The notes: a model not told the origin generated them from the sequence alone. A stretch of 64,000 nucleotides of DNA from Weimeria sp002480925 (GCF_052064335.1 NZ_JBQHVU010000011.1:1-64000), one strand, 5' to 3'; numbered from the stretch's first letter, positions 17,029 through 26,179 are shown. A program made the numbers and translations.

Positions 17029-17226
17029 TTATCGGTCAAAGCGAAATTTGAACAGGGCGGCAATGAGCTGTTGCTTTATATGTTCCTCAACTTCGGCGTT
17101 GACTTTCCCGTGTACTTTGGAACAGTAGCGGATATATCCGGCATAGTGGGAAAGAATGGTGTCGATTGCGTCCGGGTCGCCCTCATGGGCTTTGACGATT
17201 GTTTCATAGGGGAGAAGTTTACTCAT
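17029..17226 (-). CDS. HTH-domain regulator, 65 residues
   Basis: Same family as the gene at 8810-9052: MSKLLPYETIVKAHEGDPDA, then a SHYAGYI segment and the helix EEHIKQQLIAALFKFRF. Starts ATG 17226 or ATG 17232; the first overlaps the stop codon of the sigma gene upstream. The sigma partner carries a nonsense codon, so this regulator may now be translated independently or not at all. Confidence 0.75.
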   Translation of the reverse strand: MSKLLPYETIVKAHEGDPDAIDTILSHYAGYIRYCSKVHGKVNAEVEEHIKQQLIAALFKFRFDR

Positions 17227-17641
17227 AGTCATTTCCCTCCATGAGCCGCCTTAACCGCTGCAAGGCAAGCCGGATATGCCGCCCCGCTGTGCTGCGTGTC
17301 CGGCCAATATGTACGCCGATCACTCGCTGCGGCTGGCGCAGGAAATAGTAACGAAAAATTTCTTCCTGCGTCTGCTCCGGCAAAAGGGCAAGGGCGGCGG
17401 CAAGCTCCGCATGATACAGAACGGCGGTCTGGCCGCAGGCGGTAAAAAGATATTCTTCAAGCTACTCCGGCTCGGCAAGCTGGACAAACTTTTCACTCAT
17501 CAGATAATCAAGGGAAACTTCCCGTTCCCACCTCCGGCGCAGCTTCAAGATTTTATCTATGGCTGCGTGACGAATGACTACCTTGCAAAAGGCATTGAAT
17601 GTGTACTGGATATGCACCTTGTAGGCTTCATCTTCGGTCAT
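17219..17641 (-). pseudogene. Element sigma-70 factor with in-frame amber codon
   Basis: From ATG 17641, behind AGAGGGGG, the frame reads a sigma-type N-terminus (RRRWEREVSLDYLMSEKF) and meets TAG at 17462-17464 after LAEPE, codon 60. The same frame then continues without further stops for 80 codons through a normal region 4: AAALALLPEQTQEEIFRYYF, then QPQRVIGVHIGRTRSTAGRHI, ending at TAA 17219. No frameshift is needed, so one base change explains the break. The DNA-binding half is intact and would be made only by amber readthrough or by restart. Confidence 0.85.
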
Positions 17642-17811
17642 GGAAATTCCCCCTCTCTGAATAATAGTGCGGGGCGGCAGTACTCCTTGCTGTCGCCCCT
17701 TGATTGCCTACCAGCAAAGACGGGCGGGGCTGTCAACGACGGCGCGAAGCGGCGTTCATTTTATCGTTGACTGGCTCGGCTGGGTTTGCTATTTACCCGA
17801 CAAACTTGAAT

Positions 17812-18579
17812 TTATTTTAAGCTATCACGTTTTACCTTCTTAAGCCTTACTATCATTACCATAGGAATTTCTTTGTTGGTTTTAAAACATTCTTCATAAA
17901 ATCCATCAATGACAAATCCAGCTCTAAAACAAAGGTTAAAAATATCTTGTATGGAACGATGATAATAAATCTGCTCTTTCGGTTGCCCTTCAATCGCTAT
18001 ATCATAGTAACTGTGCGGTGTCATATATTTTTCAGTCAACGTGACAAAACAAGGGTGTTGCGTTGCAAAGACAAAAATTCCGCTTTCCTGCAACAGTTCA
18101 TAAACAGCCATAAGAAGTGGTTCAATATCCGTAATATCCATAATTGCCATATTAGAAACTGCTTTCGTAAAGGCTCGATTTCTTTTTAATTCTAATATAC
18201 TTTTTCTATCGGTCGCATCCGCCACACAAAATTCAATTTGTTTTGCATATTGTGATTGCCGTCTTTTAGCCAATTCTATCATTTTTTTGCTGTAATCAAA
18301 AGCGACAACCGAAGCGCCTCTTTGTGCAAGATACGAAGAATAATTTCCATTGCCACACGCAATATCCAAAATGTAATCCGCAGGATTAGGAGATAGAAGT
18401 TCCGTTACTTTGGGACGCACTACCTCTCTGTGAAATTCATTAGATTCGTCACCCATTGCATTATCCCAAAATTGTGCGTTCTCCTCCCAGATTTTTTTAC
18501 TTTCCTCTGTTCCCATGTTCTCTCCCACTCCCCAAATTTGCTTTTTTGCTTCCATTAAATCTTCCTTACTATATTCCAT
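17812..18579 (-). CDS. Class I SAM-dependent methyltransferase
   Basis: A 255-residue Rossmann-fold methyltransferase. Motif I, LDIACGNGNY (71-80), binds S-adenosylmethionine; an acidic motif II (VVAFDYSKKMIELA) and a motif IV-like segment follow. GGAGGG precedes ATG 18579, which fits homologous starts better than the long upstream frame that runs into tet(W). It follows tet(W) by 50 bases and is probably cotranscribed. The substrate is unknown. Genes of this type are found beside tetracycline-resistance genes in gut elements, but a resistance role is not shown. Confidence 0.82.
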   Translation of the reverse strand: MEYSKEDLMEAKKQIWGVGENMGTEESKKIWEENAQFWDNAMGDESNEFHREVVRPKVTELLSPNPADYILDIACGNGNYSSYLAQRGASVVAFDYSKKMIELAKRRQSQYAKQIEFCVADATDRKSILELKRNRAFTKAVSNMAIMDITDIEPLLMAVYELLQESGIFVFATQHPCFVTLTEKYMTPHSYYDIAIEGQPKEQIYYHRSIQDIFNLCFRAGFVIDGFYEECFKTNKEIPMVMIVRLKKVKRDSLK

Positions 18580-18629
18580 TGTTACCCTCCATAACTTCTG
18601 ATTGTTGCCGTCTTGACGATTATGTATCT

Positions 18630-20549
18630 TTACATTACCTTCTGAAACATATGGCGCACCTTGTCCAGGCGGCTGTTTGGACGGCGGGGCTGGATGACTG
18701 GCTTGCCGACAGCGGCCTGATACCCTTTCAGTTCTGTAAGGCATACGCTCTGCCCGTTGGTGTAAAAGGCCAGATCAGTACGGTATGCCTGTATACAGCG
18801 GGCGGGAATCTCGCCAGTAAAGACAACTTCATCCTTTTTTTCCTGGACCGTTTCGATGGTGGCACAGTATTTCGGTGCATCATGATAAGCCCTGGAAAGA
18901 TATTCCCGGGGCGCATAGAGGGTGAAGGAGAGATAAGGTTCCAGCAGTTGCGTCCCTGATTCCTTCAATGCCTGTTCCAATACAATCGGGGCCAATGAGC
19001 GGAAGTCCGCCGGCGTGCTGACCGGACTGTAATAAAGCCCGTATTCAAAGCAAATCTTACAGTCCGTTACGTTCCAGCCGAACAAGCCCTGCTCCAGCCC
19101 GTAACGGATACCATCCCTGACAGCGTTTTGAAAACTCTGGTTCAAGTATCCCAGCGAAACCCGGCTCTCGTATTGTACACCGGAGCCAAGCGGGAGTGGT
19201 GTAACAGACAGTCCGATGGATGCCCAAAACGGGTTGGGCGGCACCTCGATATGGATGGTGTGGCTGGCTGCTTTGAGCGGCCGCTCCATATAAATGACGG
19301 TGGGTTCCTTTACCACTGTTTCAAGCTTGTATTTTTCCGACAGCAAAGCGGAAACAACCTCCAACTGCACCCGGCCCAAAAAAGAAAGAATGATCTCATG
19401 GGTGATGGAATCCACCTCGCAGCGCAAAAGCGGGTCAGTATCCGCAAGTTGCGTAAGAGCGTCCAGCAGCCGTTCTCTTTGCGCTGCCGTTTTCGGCGCA
19501 ATCGACGTCCGCAGCATGGGGAGGGGGTCCTCACGCCACCTTTTACGAGGGAGCCGGGTTGGGTCCCCTAATACATCGTTTAACCTCACGCTGTCGCTGG
19601 GAAGGATAACAATTTCACCCGGATAAGCGGTGTCTGTCCGAACAATTTCCCCTTTGGATGGAATACGCATCTCTGTGATTTTCAGCTTTTCTCTCCCGGC
19701 CAGGGCCACCGTATCCCGCAGGCGCAGCGTTCCGCTGTATAGCCGTAGATAGACACGCCGCTGGCCGCAATCTGTATACTCCACCTTGAAAACGCTGCCG
19801 CATAGGGCGGCGCTCCCCTGTTCCCCAATCGGTTGGAACAGCCCTGTCACCGCATCCATCAACGGTTGAATGCCAAGGCCCTTTTTGGCGCTGCCATAAT
19901 AGACCGGGAACAGGGAGGCGTCTTGAACCCGCCGCTGTTCCTCCCGCACAAGTTTTTCCCGGCTGATTGGTTCTCCTGCGATATACTTTTCCAATAATTT
20001 ATCGTTATTTTCGATGACCGCATCCCATGCTTCTATGTCGGTATTTTCCTCCAGGACTATTTCCGGGGACAGCGACACCGTCTGCTTGATGATAATATCG
20101 GCGGAGAGCTTATCCCGAACAGACTGAACCACGCTCTGCAAATCAACGCCAGCCTGGTCGATCTTGTTGATAAAGATAACGGTGGGAATGTTCATTTTCC
20201 GCAGGGCATGGAACAGAATACGGGTCTGGGCCTGCACGCCATCTTTAGCGGAGATCACCAAGATGGCCCCATCTAAAACAGCCAAAGAGCGGTACACCTC
20301 CGCCAAAAAATCCATGTGGCCGGGCGTATCCACAATGTTGACTTTACATCTGTGCCACTGGAAGGAAGTGACTGCCGCTTGAATGGTAATCCCACGCTGC
20401 CGCTCCAAAAACATGGTGTCCGTCCTCGTTGTCCCTTTTTCGACGCTCCCCGGTTCTGAAATGGCTCCGCTGGCATATAGCAGACTTTCCGTCAATGTTG
20501 TTTTTCCTGCGTCTACGTGGGCAAGAATGCCAATATTGATTATTTTCAT
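18630..20549 (-). CDS. tet(W): Tetracycline resistance ribosomal protection protein Tet(W)
   Basis: A 639-residue EF-G-like GTPase that removes tetracycline from the ribosome. GTPase motifs are present: AHVDAGKTT (10-18), DTPGHMD and NKIDQ. The sequence agrees with Tet(W) along its whole length as I recall it, including the C-terminus SRLDKVRHMFQKVM, and the length is the family's usual 639. AAAGGAGG precedes the ATG. It sits behind the attenuator-type leader described below and is followed by a methyltransferase gene. It is the resistance cargo of the mobilizable element. Tet(O) and Tet(32) are closest alternatives but fit less well. Confidence 0.95.
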   Translation of the reverse strand: MKIINIGILAHVDAGKTTLTESLLYASGAISEPGSVEKGTTRTDTMFLERQRGITIQAAVTSFQWHRCKVNIVDTPGHMDFLAEVYRSLAVLDGAILVISAKDGVQAQTRILFHALRKMNIPTVIFINKIDQAGVDLQSVVQSVRDKLSADIIIKQTVSLSPEIVLEENTDIEAWDAVIENNDKLLEKYIAGEPISREKLVREEQRRVQDASLFPVYYGSAKKGLGIQPLMDAVTGLFQPIGEQGSAALCGSVFKVEYTDCGQRRVYLRLYSGTLRLRDTVALAGREKLKITEMRIPSKGEIVRTDTAYPGEIVILPSDSVRLNDVLGDPTRLPRKRWREDPLPMLRTSIAPKTAAQRERLLDALTQLADTDPLLRCEVDSITHEIILSFLGRVQLEVVSALLSEKYKLETVVKEPTVIYMERPLKAASHTIHIEVPPNPFWASIGLSVTPLPLGSGVQYESRVSLGYLNQSFQNAVRDGIRYGLEQGLFGWNVTDCKICFEYGLYYSPVSTPADFRSLAPIVLEQALKESGTQLLEPYLSFTLYAPREYLSRAYHDAPKYCATIETVQEKKDEVVFTGEIPARCIQAYRTDLAFYTNGQSVCLTELKGYQAAVGKPVIQPRRPNSRLDKVRHMFQKVM

Positions 20550-20586
20550 GTGATTGTCCTCCTTTTACAGCCCGAAAGGGCACAAA

Positions 20587-20653
20587 AATCCCCAGCAGTA
20601 AAATACTTTTACCACTGGGGATTATAATTTGCGGACATACACATATACAGCAT
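20587..20653 (-). promoter_or_regulatory. tet(W) attenuator: leader ORF overlapping a terminator
   Basis: Read on the minus strand, a 14-codon ORF (MLYMCMSANYNPQW, 20653-20609) ends inside the 5' arm of a terminator hairpin. The stem is AATCCCC...GGGGATT with an inner TTTTAC/GTAAAA-type pairing (20587-20624), followed by TTTTT. This is the arrangement of ribosomal-protection tet genes, where tetracycline-slowed leader translation lets RNA polymerase pass. The tet(W) ribosome site is just downstream. Confidence 0.75.
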
Positions 20654-20790
20654 ACACCTATTTGTGACTGCTGTTTTTTTGGATATGTCAAAATTGATAA
20701 GGCAAAAGTATTCTTAAATTGGGTACAAAAAATCAAGCCCCCACAAAAGGAACTATCATAATCCTTTGTTCCCACTATTTGATTATAGTT

Positions 20791-20871
20791 TTATTTAAGA
20801 ATACCTTGCCGCATATTTTTTACTCCTTTTCTGGATTAAATCATTGTATCACATCAGTTTTAGGAAAGCAA
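20791..20871 (-). promoter_or_regulatory. tet(W) promoter and first leader ORF
   Basis: Minus strand: TTGCTT (20871-20866) and TACAAT (20848-20843) with a 17-base spacer form the promoter. AAAGGAG and a 7-codon ORF (MRQGILK, 20814-20791) follow. Between this ORF and the attenuator lies a long stem, GTATTCTTAAAT pairing with ATTTAAGAATAC at about 20708-20720, enclosing a GGAAC/GTTCC hairpin. Both leader ORFs resemble those before tet(M)/tet(O)/tet(W) genes. Confidence 0.7.
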
Positions 20872-20880
20872 GTACCTAAA

Positions 20881-21290
20881 AGAAATTTTTCTTCCCCTTA
20901 TATGTAACAATCATACCGGCTTCCTAGCGTTCAGAATGTTTTCTGCTGTCTGCTGTGGTGTTTGGTTGGAATTGTCCAACCAAAAGCCGATCCGTGGTGT
21001 TGTCTGCATTTTACTAAATACAAATTCAATGTATACAGAAAGATATAAGGAGTGGGAGGGATTCCGCCGTAGTTGGCATTGTAGGAAAATCCAAAAGTTT
21101 AGATTTTCCCACAATGCTTATCTTTTGGTCTTTGGTTCGGAATAGTGTAGTGCTGGCGGTCTATCTCTTGTTTTCGGTTGCTTGCTTCCTTACCGTACAT
21201 GAGCATTCTCTCCGGGGATCTCTTCAACAATTTTCTTCAGCGAATGGTTCAATCACTTCTTTTACTTTTCAAAGTTCCACCTGCATTCCC
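20881..21290. other. Gene-free right flank of the tet(W) element
   Basis: No gene can be supported. Two clear hairpins occur: TTGGTTGGA-ATTG-TCCAACCAA (20962-20983) and a 16-bp stem at 21076-21117 whose 3' arm is followed by T-rich sequence. A minus-strand ORF tail (TPQQTAENIL near 20950) looks like the end of a P-loop kinase gene but is too short to name. The right end of the element probably lies here or near 21,120. Confidence 0.5.
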
Positions 21291-22226
21291 TCAGTATTCC
21301 GGTCTCTCCAGAATCTCATTCCCTATCGAATACTCATCTTTCTTAGCTGAATATGTGACCTCCTCTTCATAATACCAAGGATCATCATCGTGTGCAGGAT
21401 TTTTTATCACATGAAATTCCTGTGCCGGCATATACCCCTGTGCCAGCAGAAACGCTGCCTTTCCATCAGAATCCCGGCAGGTGTCTACTACCATCACTAC
21501 ATGTCCCGGACTCCCTGCACGAAGAAATACATCCCCTATACGCAGATCTTTCAGATCTATCTTATTACACTCTGTCTCCATCGATGCTGTTCCGGCATAC
21601 ATGAATACGGTATGCAGATACTTGATAAAGGTCTCATCAGAGTCATCTGCCGCAGCTGTCTTTACCCATGAGACATTATTACCCTTTGCAGAGACTCTGT
21701 ATCCCTGCTTCCACTTTGAATACGAAGCCAGGAATCCGTTCGTAAAGTGAAAGGCTATCCTGTCATCCTCTCCTTTGCTCCGATAATACTCTGCATAAAT
21801 ACGCATTATGGAATCTGCACATTGCTGCAGGTCAACATTTTCTATCGGAAGAGCAAATACAGCGGCATGGCCGTTCTGCCCTGACTTCTCTGAACCGTCA
21901 TACAGAAGGACCGGGCTGCCATCCGGCTTCATCGCATAATTGCGCAGGAATTCGCCGAGACTTCCATTTTCCTCATCAGTCCGGGTATATCCCTCTGGCA
22001 CATTGATCCTGGTCTCAAGAGTATTGCCATCTGGATTTATATACTGATATTTTTCTTCTTCATCAGATACAGAGCTGGAAGATATATCATCTGTCTCCAC
22101 CGATGTACTGCTCTTCACTGTCGATTGTGTCTGTTCAGAAATACCACAGGAACATAGCAGCAAGGCAATGATGGCTGACAGAACTATCATTTTCAGGAAT
22201 CGGGCAATCGGCTTTTCAGATATCAT
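21291..22226 (-). CDS. DUF4846-family lipoprotein
   Basis: A secreted lipoprotein of about 311 residues. The N-terminus has a signal segment (MIVLSAIIALLLCSCG) with a lipobox cysteine near residue 27, then a Ser/Thr-rich linker. The main domain matches the DUF4846 family as I recall it: Arg/Gly-rich GNNVSWVKT, LKDLRIGDVFLRAGSPGHVV and FLLAQGYMPAQEFHVIKNP. The function of the family is not known; the HVV...AQGYMPAQEFHV pattern recalls papain-like NlpC/P60 folds, but I do not see the full catalytic triad. ATG 22226 has GAGG upstream; ATG 22265 is possible. Confidence 0.75.
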   Translation of the reverse strand: MISEKPIARFLKMIVLSAIIALLLCSCGISEQTQSTVKSSTSVETDDISSSSVSDEEEKYQYINPDGNTLETRINVPEGYTRTDEENGSLGEFLRNYAMKPDGSPVLLYDGSEKSGQNGHAAVFALPIENVDLQQCADSIMRIYAEYYRSKGEDDRIAFHFTNGFLASYSKWKQGYRVSAKGNNVSWVKTAAADDSDETFIKYLHTVFMYAGTASMETECNKIDLKDLRIGDVFLRAGSPGHVVMVVDTCRDSDGKAAFLLAQGYMPAQEFHVIKNPAHDDDPWYYEEEVTYSAKKDEYSIGNEILERPEY

Positions 22227-22341
22227 TTTTCTTTTTTCCTCTTCATATTGCGGGGGTGCGGACATTTTTACTTGACAGTTAACAAGCTGTTCTTCCAAAA
22301 AATAATCGTTGTCTTTTTTATGAATTTTTCCGTCTAATAGA

Positions 22342-22370
22342 TTGACTGTGCAACGCAAATCACATATAAT
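22342..22370 (+). promoter_or_regulatory. Promoter of the relB-type antitoxin
   Basis: TTGACT (22342-22347) and a perfect TATAAT (22365-22370) separated by 17 bases, 35 bases before the antitoxin start. Self-repression by RelB-type antitoxins is usual, but I see no clear operator palindrome. Confidence 0.65.
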
Positions 22371-22404
22371 ATAAGTGCAATAGCAAGGAAAGGAGTTGAC
22401 ATTC

Positions 22405-22680
22405 ATGGCTACCACAACTAATTTCAGTGTCCGTATGGACCGCGACATTAAGAAAAAGTGCGAAGCAATGTATGGTGAATTAGGTATCAACCTTACTACC
22501 GCTATCAATGTGTTTCTTCGCCAGTCGCTCCGTGTCGGCGGTTTTCCTTTTGATGTTCGTCTGGAGCAGCCGAACAAGGAAACGATGGCAGCAATGCTGG
22601 AAGCAGAACACATTGCCCGTGATCCGTCTGTAAAACGCTACTCTGATATAGAGGAAGCATTGAAAGCCTTGAAAGAATGA
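22405..22680 (+). CDS. RelB/DinJ-family antitoxin
   Basis: A 91-residue antitoxin: an N-terminal ribbon-helix-helix (TNFSVRMDRDIKKKCEAMY, then LGINLTTAINVFLRQSL) with the typical GGFPFDV motif and a C-terminal toxin-binding tail. AAAGGAG is 9 bases before ATG 22405. Its stop codon overlaps the ATG of a YafQ-type toxin gene that is truncated, so the antitoxin is orphaned. It may have been kept as a regulator or is decaying. Confidence 0.85.
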   Translation: MATTTNFSVRMDRDIKKKCEAMYGELGINLTTAINVFLRQSLRVGGFPFDVRLEQPNKETMAAMLEAEHIARDPSVKRYSDIEEALKALKE

Positions 22681-22760
22681 GTAAACATTTAGACATTGTT
22701 TGGACAAATCAATTTAAACGCTTAAGGCAGGCTGACACCACTTTTCATTACTTTGCCTGA
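22677..22760 (+). pseudogene. YafQ/RelE-type toxin, truncated
   Basis: ATG 22677 overlaps the antitoxin stop (ATGA). The first 17 or so codons (MSKHLDIVWTNQFKRLRQ) resemble the start of YafQ-family mRNA interferases, then the frame runs into the 3' end of trpA and stops. Most of the toxin, including all catalytic residues, is missing. The break point, about 22,730, is a junction with the trp operon side of the chromosome. Confidence 0.75.
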
Positions 22761-23521
22761 TGCACTGCCTGCGCCATCTCTGCTACGAATTTCTTTACTT
22801 CGGGAACACAGTCCTTGCCGTACTTTGCGCATAGCTTTACTATGGCGGAGCCTACGATTGCGCCGTCTGATTTCGATGCCATGTCCCCTGCTGATTGTGG
22901 GTCTGATATTCCGAAACCGACTGCACATGGGATATCCTTTGTCTCCTTTACCAGCCGGACCATAGCTCCTATATCTGTCGTGATCTTTGATCTTGTCCCG
23001 GTCACACCAAGTGATGAGACACAGTATACAAAGCCATCTGCCTCCCTTGCTATCATCCGGATACGATCATGCGATGTAGGAGCAATAAGAGATATAAAAT
23101 CTATTCCGTATTTTCTGCAGACAGACTGGAATTCATCCTTTTCCTCATATGGCACATCAGGAAGTATCAGGCCATTCATACCTATCTCTGCTGCTGTCTT
23201 TATGAACTTTTCAGTTCCATAGTGGAAGACCACATTTGCATAGGTCATAAAGACCATAGGAATATCACAGTTCTTACGGATCCTCCTTACCATATCAAAA
23301 ATGCTGTCAGTCGTCACACCACCGGAAAGCGCTCTTATATTCGCCTCCTGTATCACCGGGCCCTCAGCTGTCGGATCCGAAAAAGGGATACCAAGCTCTA
23401 TAAGGTCCGCACCGGCCTCTGCCATAGCATAGACCAGCTGTTCAGTTATATCAAGTGAAGGATCCCCACTTGTGATGAAGGGGATAAATGTCTTGCCGTT
23501 TTTAAATGCTTTTTCTACCAT
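22748..23521 (-). CDS. trpA: Tryptophan synthase alpha subunit
   Basis: Alpha subunit, 257 residues, cleaving indole-3-glycerol phosphate to indole and glyceraldehyde 3-phosphate; a TIM barrel that docks on TrpB. The catalytic glutamate is E42 (IELGIPFSD). At the second catalytic position, where most TrpA proteins have Asp in ADGP, this protein has Glu (E53, TAEGPVIQ). The phosphate loop near the C-terminus (GFGISDPQSA...GSAIV) is normal. Last gene of the trp operon, 60 bases after trpB. It ends facing the broken toxin gene. Confidence 0.95.
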   Translation of the reverse strand: MVEKAFKNGKTFIPFITSGDPSLDITEQLVYAMAEAGADLIELGIPFSDPTAEGPVIQEANIRALSGGVTTDSIFDMVRRIRKNCDIPMVFMTYANVVFHYGTEKFIKTAAEIGMNGLILPDVPYEEKDEFQSVCRKYGIDFISLIAPTSHDRIRMIAREADGFVYCVSSLGVTGTRSKITTDIGAMVRLVKETKDIPCAVGFGISDPQSAGDMASKSDGAIVGSAIVKLCAKYGKDCVPEVKKFVAEMAQAVHQAK

Positions 23522-23581
23522 CTTATTTCTCCATTCTATTGTCAGGGATCAGGTGAGTCAGACCCACTAGACCCTATACCC

Positions 23582-24766
23582 TTATTCCTTAATCTGCTCT
23601 CCCCTGTATCTCGCTATTGCTGCCACATCCTTGTCCCCTCTTCCGGATACTGTTACTACTATTATCTTATCCTTATCCATTGCAGGAGCAAGCTTCATTG
23701 CATATGCTATTGCATGAGCGCTTTCGATCGCAGGAATTATTCCCTCTGTCCTCGACAGGTATTCAAAAGCGTTTACCGCCTCATCATCGGTTACAGGTAC
23801 ATAGTCGGCCCTTCCTATATCATGCAGATAGGCATGCTCAGGTCCTACTCCCGGATAATCGAGTCCGGCGGAAATAGAATATACCGGAGCTATCTGACCA
23901 TATTTATCCTGACAGAAATATGACTTCATACCGTGGAAGATACCCAGACTTCCGGTATTTACTGTCGCAGCTGTTTCTTTGGTATCTATGCCGCGGCCTG
24001 CTGCCTCACATCCGATCAGTTTTACCGAACTGTCATCTATGAAGTGGTAAAAAGAACCGATCGCATTGGATCCTCCGCCAACACAGGCTATCACTGCGTC
24101 AGGAAGTCTGCCCTCCTTTTCCATGATCTGCTGCCTTGTCTCTCTTGAGATCACAGACTGGAAATCTCTTACGATAGTCGGGAAAGGATGAGGTCCCATA
24201 CAGCTTCCCAGTACATAGTGGGTATCATCTATCCTGTTTGTCCACTCCCTCATGGTCTCTGAAACCGCATCCTTAAGCGTGGCCGTTCCACTTGTTACAG
24301 GATGCACCCTGGCACCGAGCAGCTTCATCCTATATACATTAAGAGCCTGTCTCTCCGTATCTACCTTTCCCATGAAGATTTCGCACTCGAGTCCCATATA
24401 AGCTGCAACAGTAGCAGTAGCTACTCCATGCTGGCCTGCCCCGGTCTCAGCTATGACTCTGGTCTTTCCCATTTTTTTAGCGAGAAGACACTGTCCCAGG
24501 GCGTTGTTTATTTTGTGGGCTCCTGTGTGGTTTAAGTCCTCTCTCTTCAGATAGATCTTTGCTCCTCCCAGATCCTCTGTCATATTCTTTGCATAGTAAA
24601 GAAGAGATGGGCGTCCTGCATAATTCTTGTAGAGATCTAAAAGCTCCTCGTTGAATTCCGGATCTTTCTTATACTTATTGTAAGCATCCTCAAGCTCTAT
24701 CACTGCATTCATCAGCGTCTCTGGTATGTACTGACCGCCATGAATACCAAATCTACCTTTCGACAT
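23582..24766 (-). CDS. trpB: Tryptophan synthase beta subunit
   Basis: PLP enzyme of 394 residues that joins indole and serine to make tryptophan. The PLP lysine is K85 in TGAHKINNALGQ; the phosphate-binding loop is GGGSNAIG, and TGAGQHGVATA is the serine-binding region. TrpB1 type from length and motifs. It follows trpF with one base between them. Confidence 0.97.
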   Translation of the reverse strand: MSKGRFGIHGGQYIPETLMNAVIELEDAYNKYKKDPEFNEELLDLYKNYAGRPSLLYYAKNMTEDLGGAKIYLKREDLNHTGAHKINNALGQCLLAKKMGKTRVIAETGAGQHGVATATVAAYMGLECEIFMGKVDTERQALNVYRMKLLGARVHPVTSGTATLKDAVSETMREWTNRIDDTHYVLGSCMGPHPFPTIVRDFQSVISRETRQQIMEKEGRLPDAVIACVGGGSNAIGSFYHFIDDSSVKLIGCEAAGRGIDTKETAATVNTGSLGIFHGMKSYFCQDKYGQIAPVYSISAGLDYPGVGPEHAYLHDIGRADYVPVTDDEAVNAFEYLSRTEGIIPAIESAHAIAYAMKLAPAMDKDKIIVVTVSGRGDKDVAAIARYRGEQIKE

Positions 24767-24767
24767 A

Positions 24768-25373
24768 TTAACTCCTTTTTATGATTTTCATTACTTCTGC
24801 TATCTTAGCCTGATCCTTGACTCCATTTTTCTCGACTCCGCTCGATATATCCAGGCCCCATGGATGAAGTCGGTCAATGGCCTCTTTCAGATTAAAGGGA
24901 TCAAGTCCACCTGCCAGAAACCATGCTCTGTCCATATCCTTACCTATAAGACTCCAGTCAAAGGTCTCTCCTCCGCCTTTGCCCTTATCGAGTAGAAGAT
25001 AATCAGCAGGAGATGAAAGAGCAGTCTCTATATCCTCTTTGTTTTTTACTTCAAAGGCCTTTATCACAGGCTTACCGCTCTCCTCCTGAACCCGTCTGAT
25101 GTAGTCGTCATTTTCTCTGCCATGCAGCTGAGCTATGTCTATGGAGCCATTTCTTAAGAGACCTATAACCTTTTCCGCTGGTTGATCTACGAATACACCA
25201 ACGGCAGCTATCTCAGGCGAGAGGATACGTCTGAGATTTCCTGCCTCTTCACCTGTTATGCTTCGGTGACTCTTTGGAAAATCTATTATAAATCCGGCAA
25301 AATCAGGTTTATATTTATTGACTATCTCTATATCTCCAGGCCTTCTCAGACCGCAGATCTTTATCCGTGTCAT
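24768..25373 (-). CDS. trpF: Phosphoribosylanthranilate isomerase
   Basis: Isomerase of 201 residues with a TIM barrel. The catalytic Cys is in KICGLRRPGD near residue 7, and the conserved LHG (139-type) motif is at IAQLHGREND. The C-terminal GLDISSGVEKNGVKD is the phosphate-binding segment. The gene is separate from trpC here, not fused as in enteric bacteria, and lies 17 bases after it. Confidence 0.95.
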   Translation of the reverse strand: MTRIKICGLRRPGDIEIVNKYKPDFAGFIIDFPKSHRSITGEEAGNLRRILSPEIAAVGVFVDQPAEKVIGLLRNGSIDIAQLHGRENDDYIRRVQEESGKPVIKAFEVKNKEDIETALSSPADYLLLDKGKGGGETFDWSLIGKDMDRAWFLAGGLDPFNLKEAIDRLHPWGLDISSGVEKNGVKDQAKIAEVMKIIKRS

Positions 25374-25390
25374 CTGATTCCCTGCTCTCC

Positions 25391-26179
25391 TTATCTGCCA
25401 TCAAGCTCCCTAAGCTTTGCTGCCTTATCCTCTGCTCTCATCAGTGTCTCTCCTATCAGAACCGCGCAAGCCCCTGAATCTGCTGCATTTCTTACATCAT
25501 CTGCTGTCCTTATACCGCTTTCTGAGACAACTATGCAGTCGTCAGGGATGAGCCCTACAAGCCTTTTTGTATTATCCATATCTACAGAAAAATCGGCCAG
25601 ATTGCGGTTGTTTACTCCGATAATTTTTGCCCCGCAACCTACAGCAGTTCGGATTTCTTCTGCATTATGTGCTTCAACAAGCGCATCCATTCCGAGTTCC
25701 TCGGCCCTTTGCCTGTATTCAGTGATCTGGTCAGGACTAAGTATTGCACAGATCAGAAGGACAGCCGATGCTCCAAGGACCCTGGCCTGATCCACCATAT
25801 ATCTGTCAACGGTAAAGTCCTTTCTTAGTACCGGTATAGTGACCCTGTCAGTAATCTCCTTAAGGTACTGATCCTTTCCTAGAAACCAGCAGGGCTCAGT
25901 CAGGCAGGAGATTGCCGAAGCACCTGCTTCCTGATATTCCTCTGCTATTTTAAGATAAGGAAAATCCTCTGCTATAAGGCCCTTTGACGGGGAGGCCTTC
26001 TTTACCTCACAGATAAATGATATCCCAGGTCCCTTCAAGGCTTCTGCAAAGGAAGGGACCTTAGTCTTTCCTGCCATAGCTTCTGCCATGGACGCCATCT
26101 GGTCTGCTGTAATACTTTCCTTATAAAGCCTTGTCCGCTCCCTTGTCTTAGCTGCTATTTCTTCAAGTATGTTCATCAC
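25391..26179 (-). CDS. trpC: Indole-3-glycerol phosphate synthase
   Basis: A 262-residue TIM-barrel synthase closing the indole ring. Key motifs are ICEVKKASPSKGLI (catalytic Lys), VLRKDFTVD (second Lys), EAHN and SESGIRT. It abuts trpD with no gap, suggesting coupled translation. Confidence 0.96.
   Translation of the reverse strand: MMNILEEIAAKTRERTRLYKESITADQMASMAEAMAGKTKVPSFAEALKGPGISFICEVKKASPSKGLIAEDFPYLKIAEEYQEAGASAISCLTEPCWFLGKDQYLKEITDRVTIPVLRKDFTVDRYMVDQARVLGASAVLLICAILSPDQITEYRQRAEELGMDALVEAHNAEEIRTAVGCGAKIIGVNNRNLADFSVDMDNTKRLVGLIPDDCIVVSESGIRTADDVRNAADSGACAVLIGETLMRAEDKAAKLRELDGR

Noticed and set aside
20911..21114. Minus-strand ORF resembling the tail of a P-loop kinase
   Set aside because: Only about 25 residues look meaningful; too little to name a gene.
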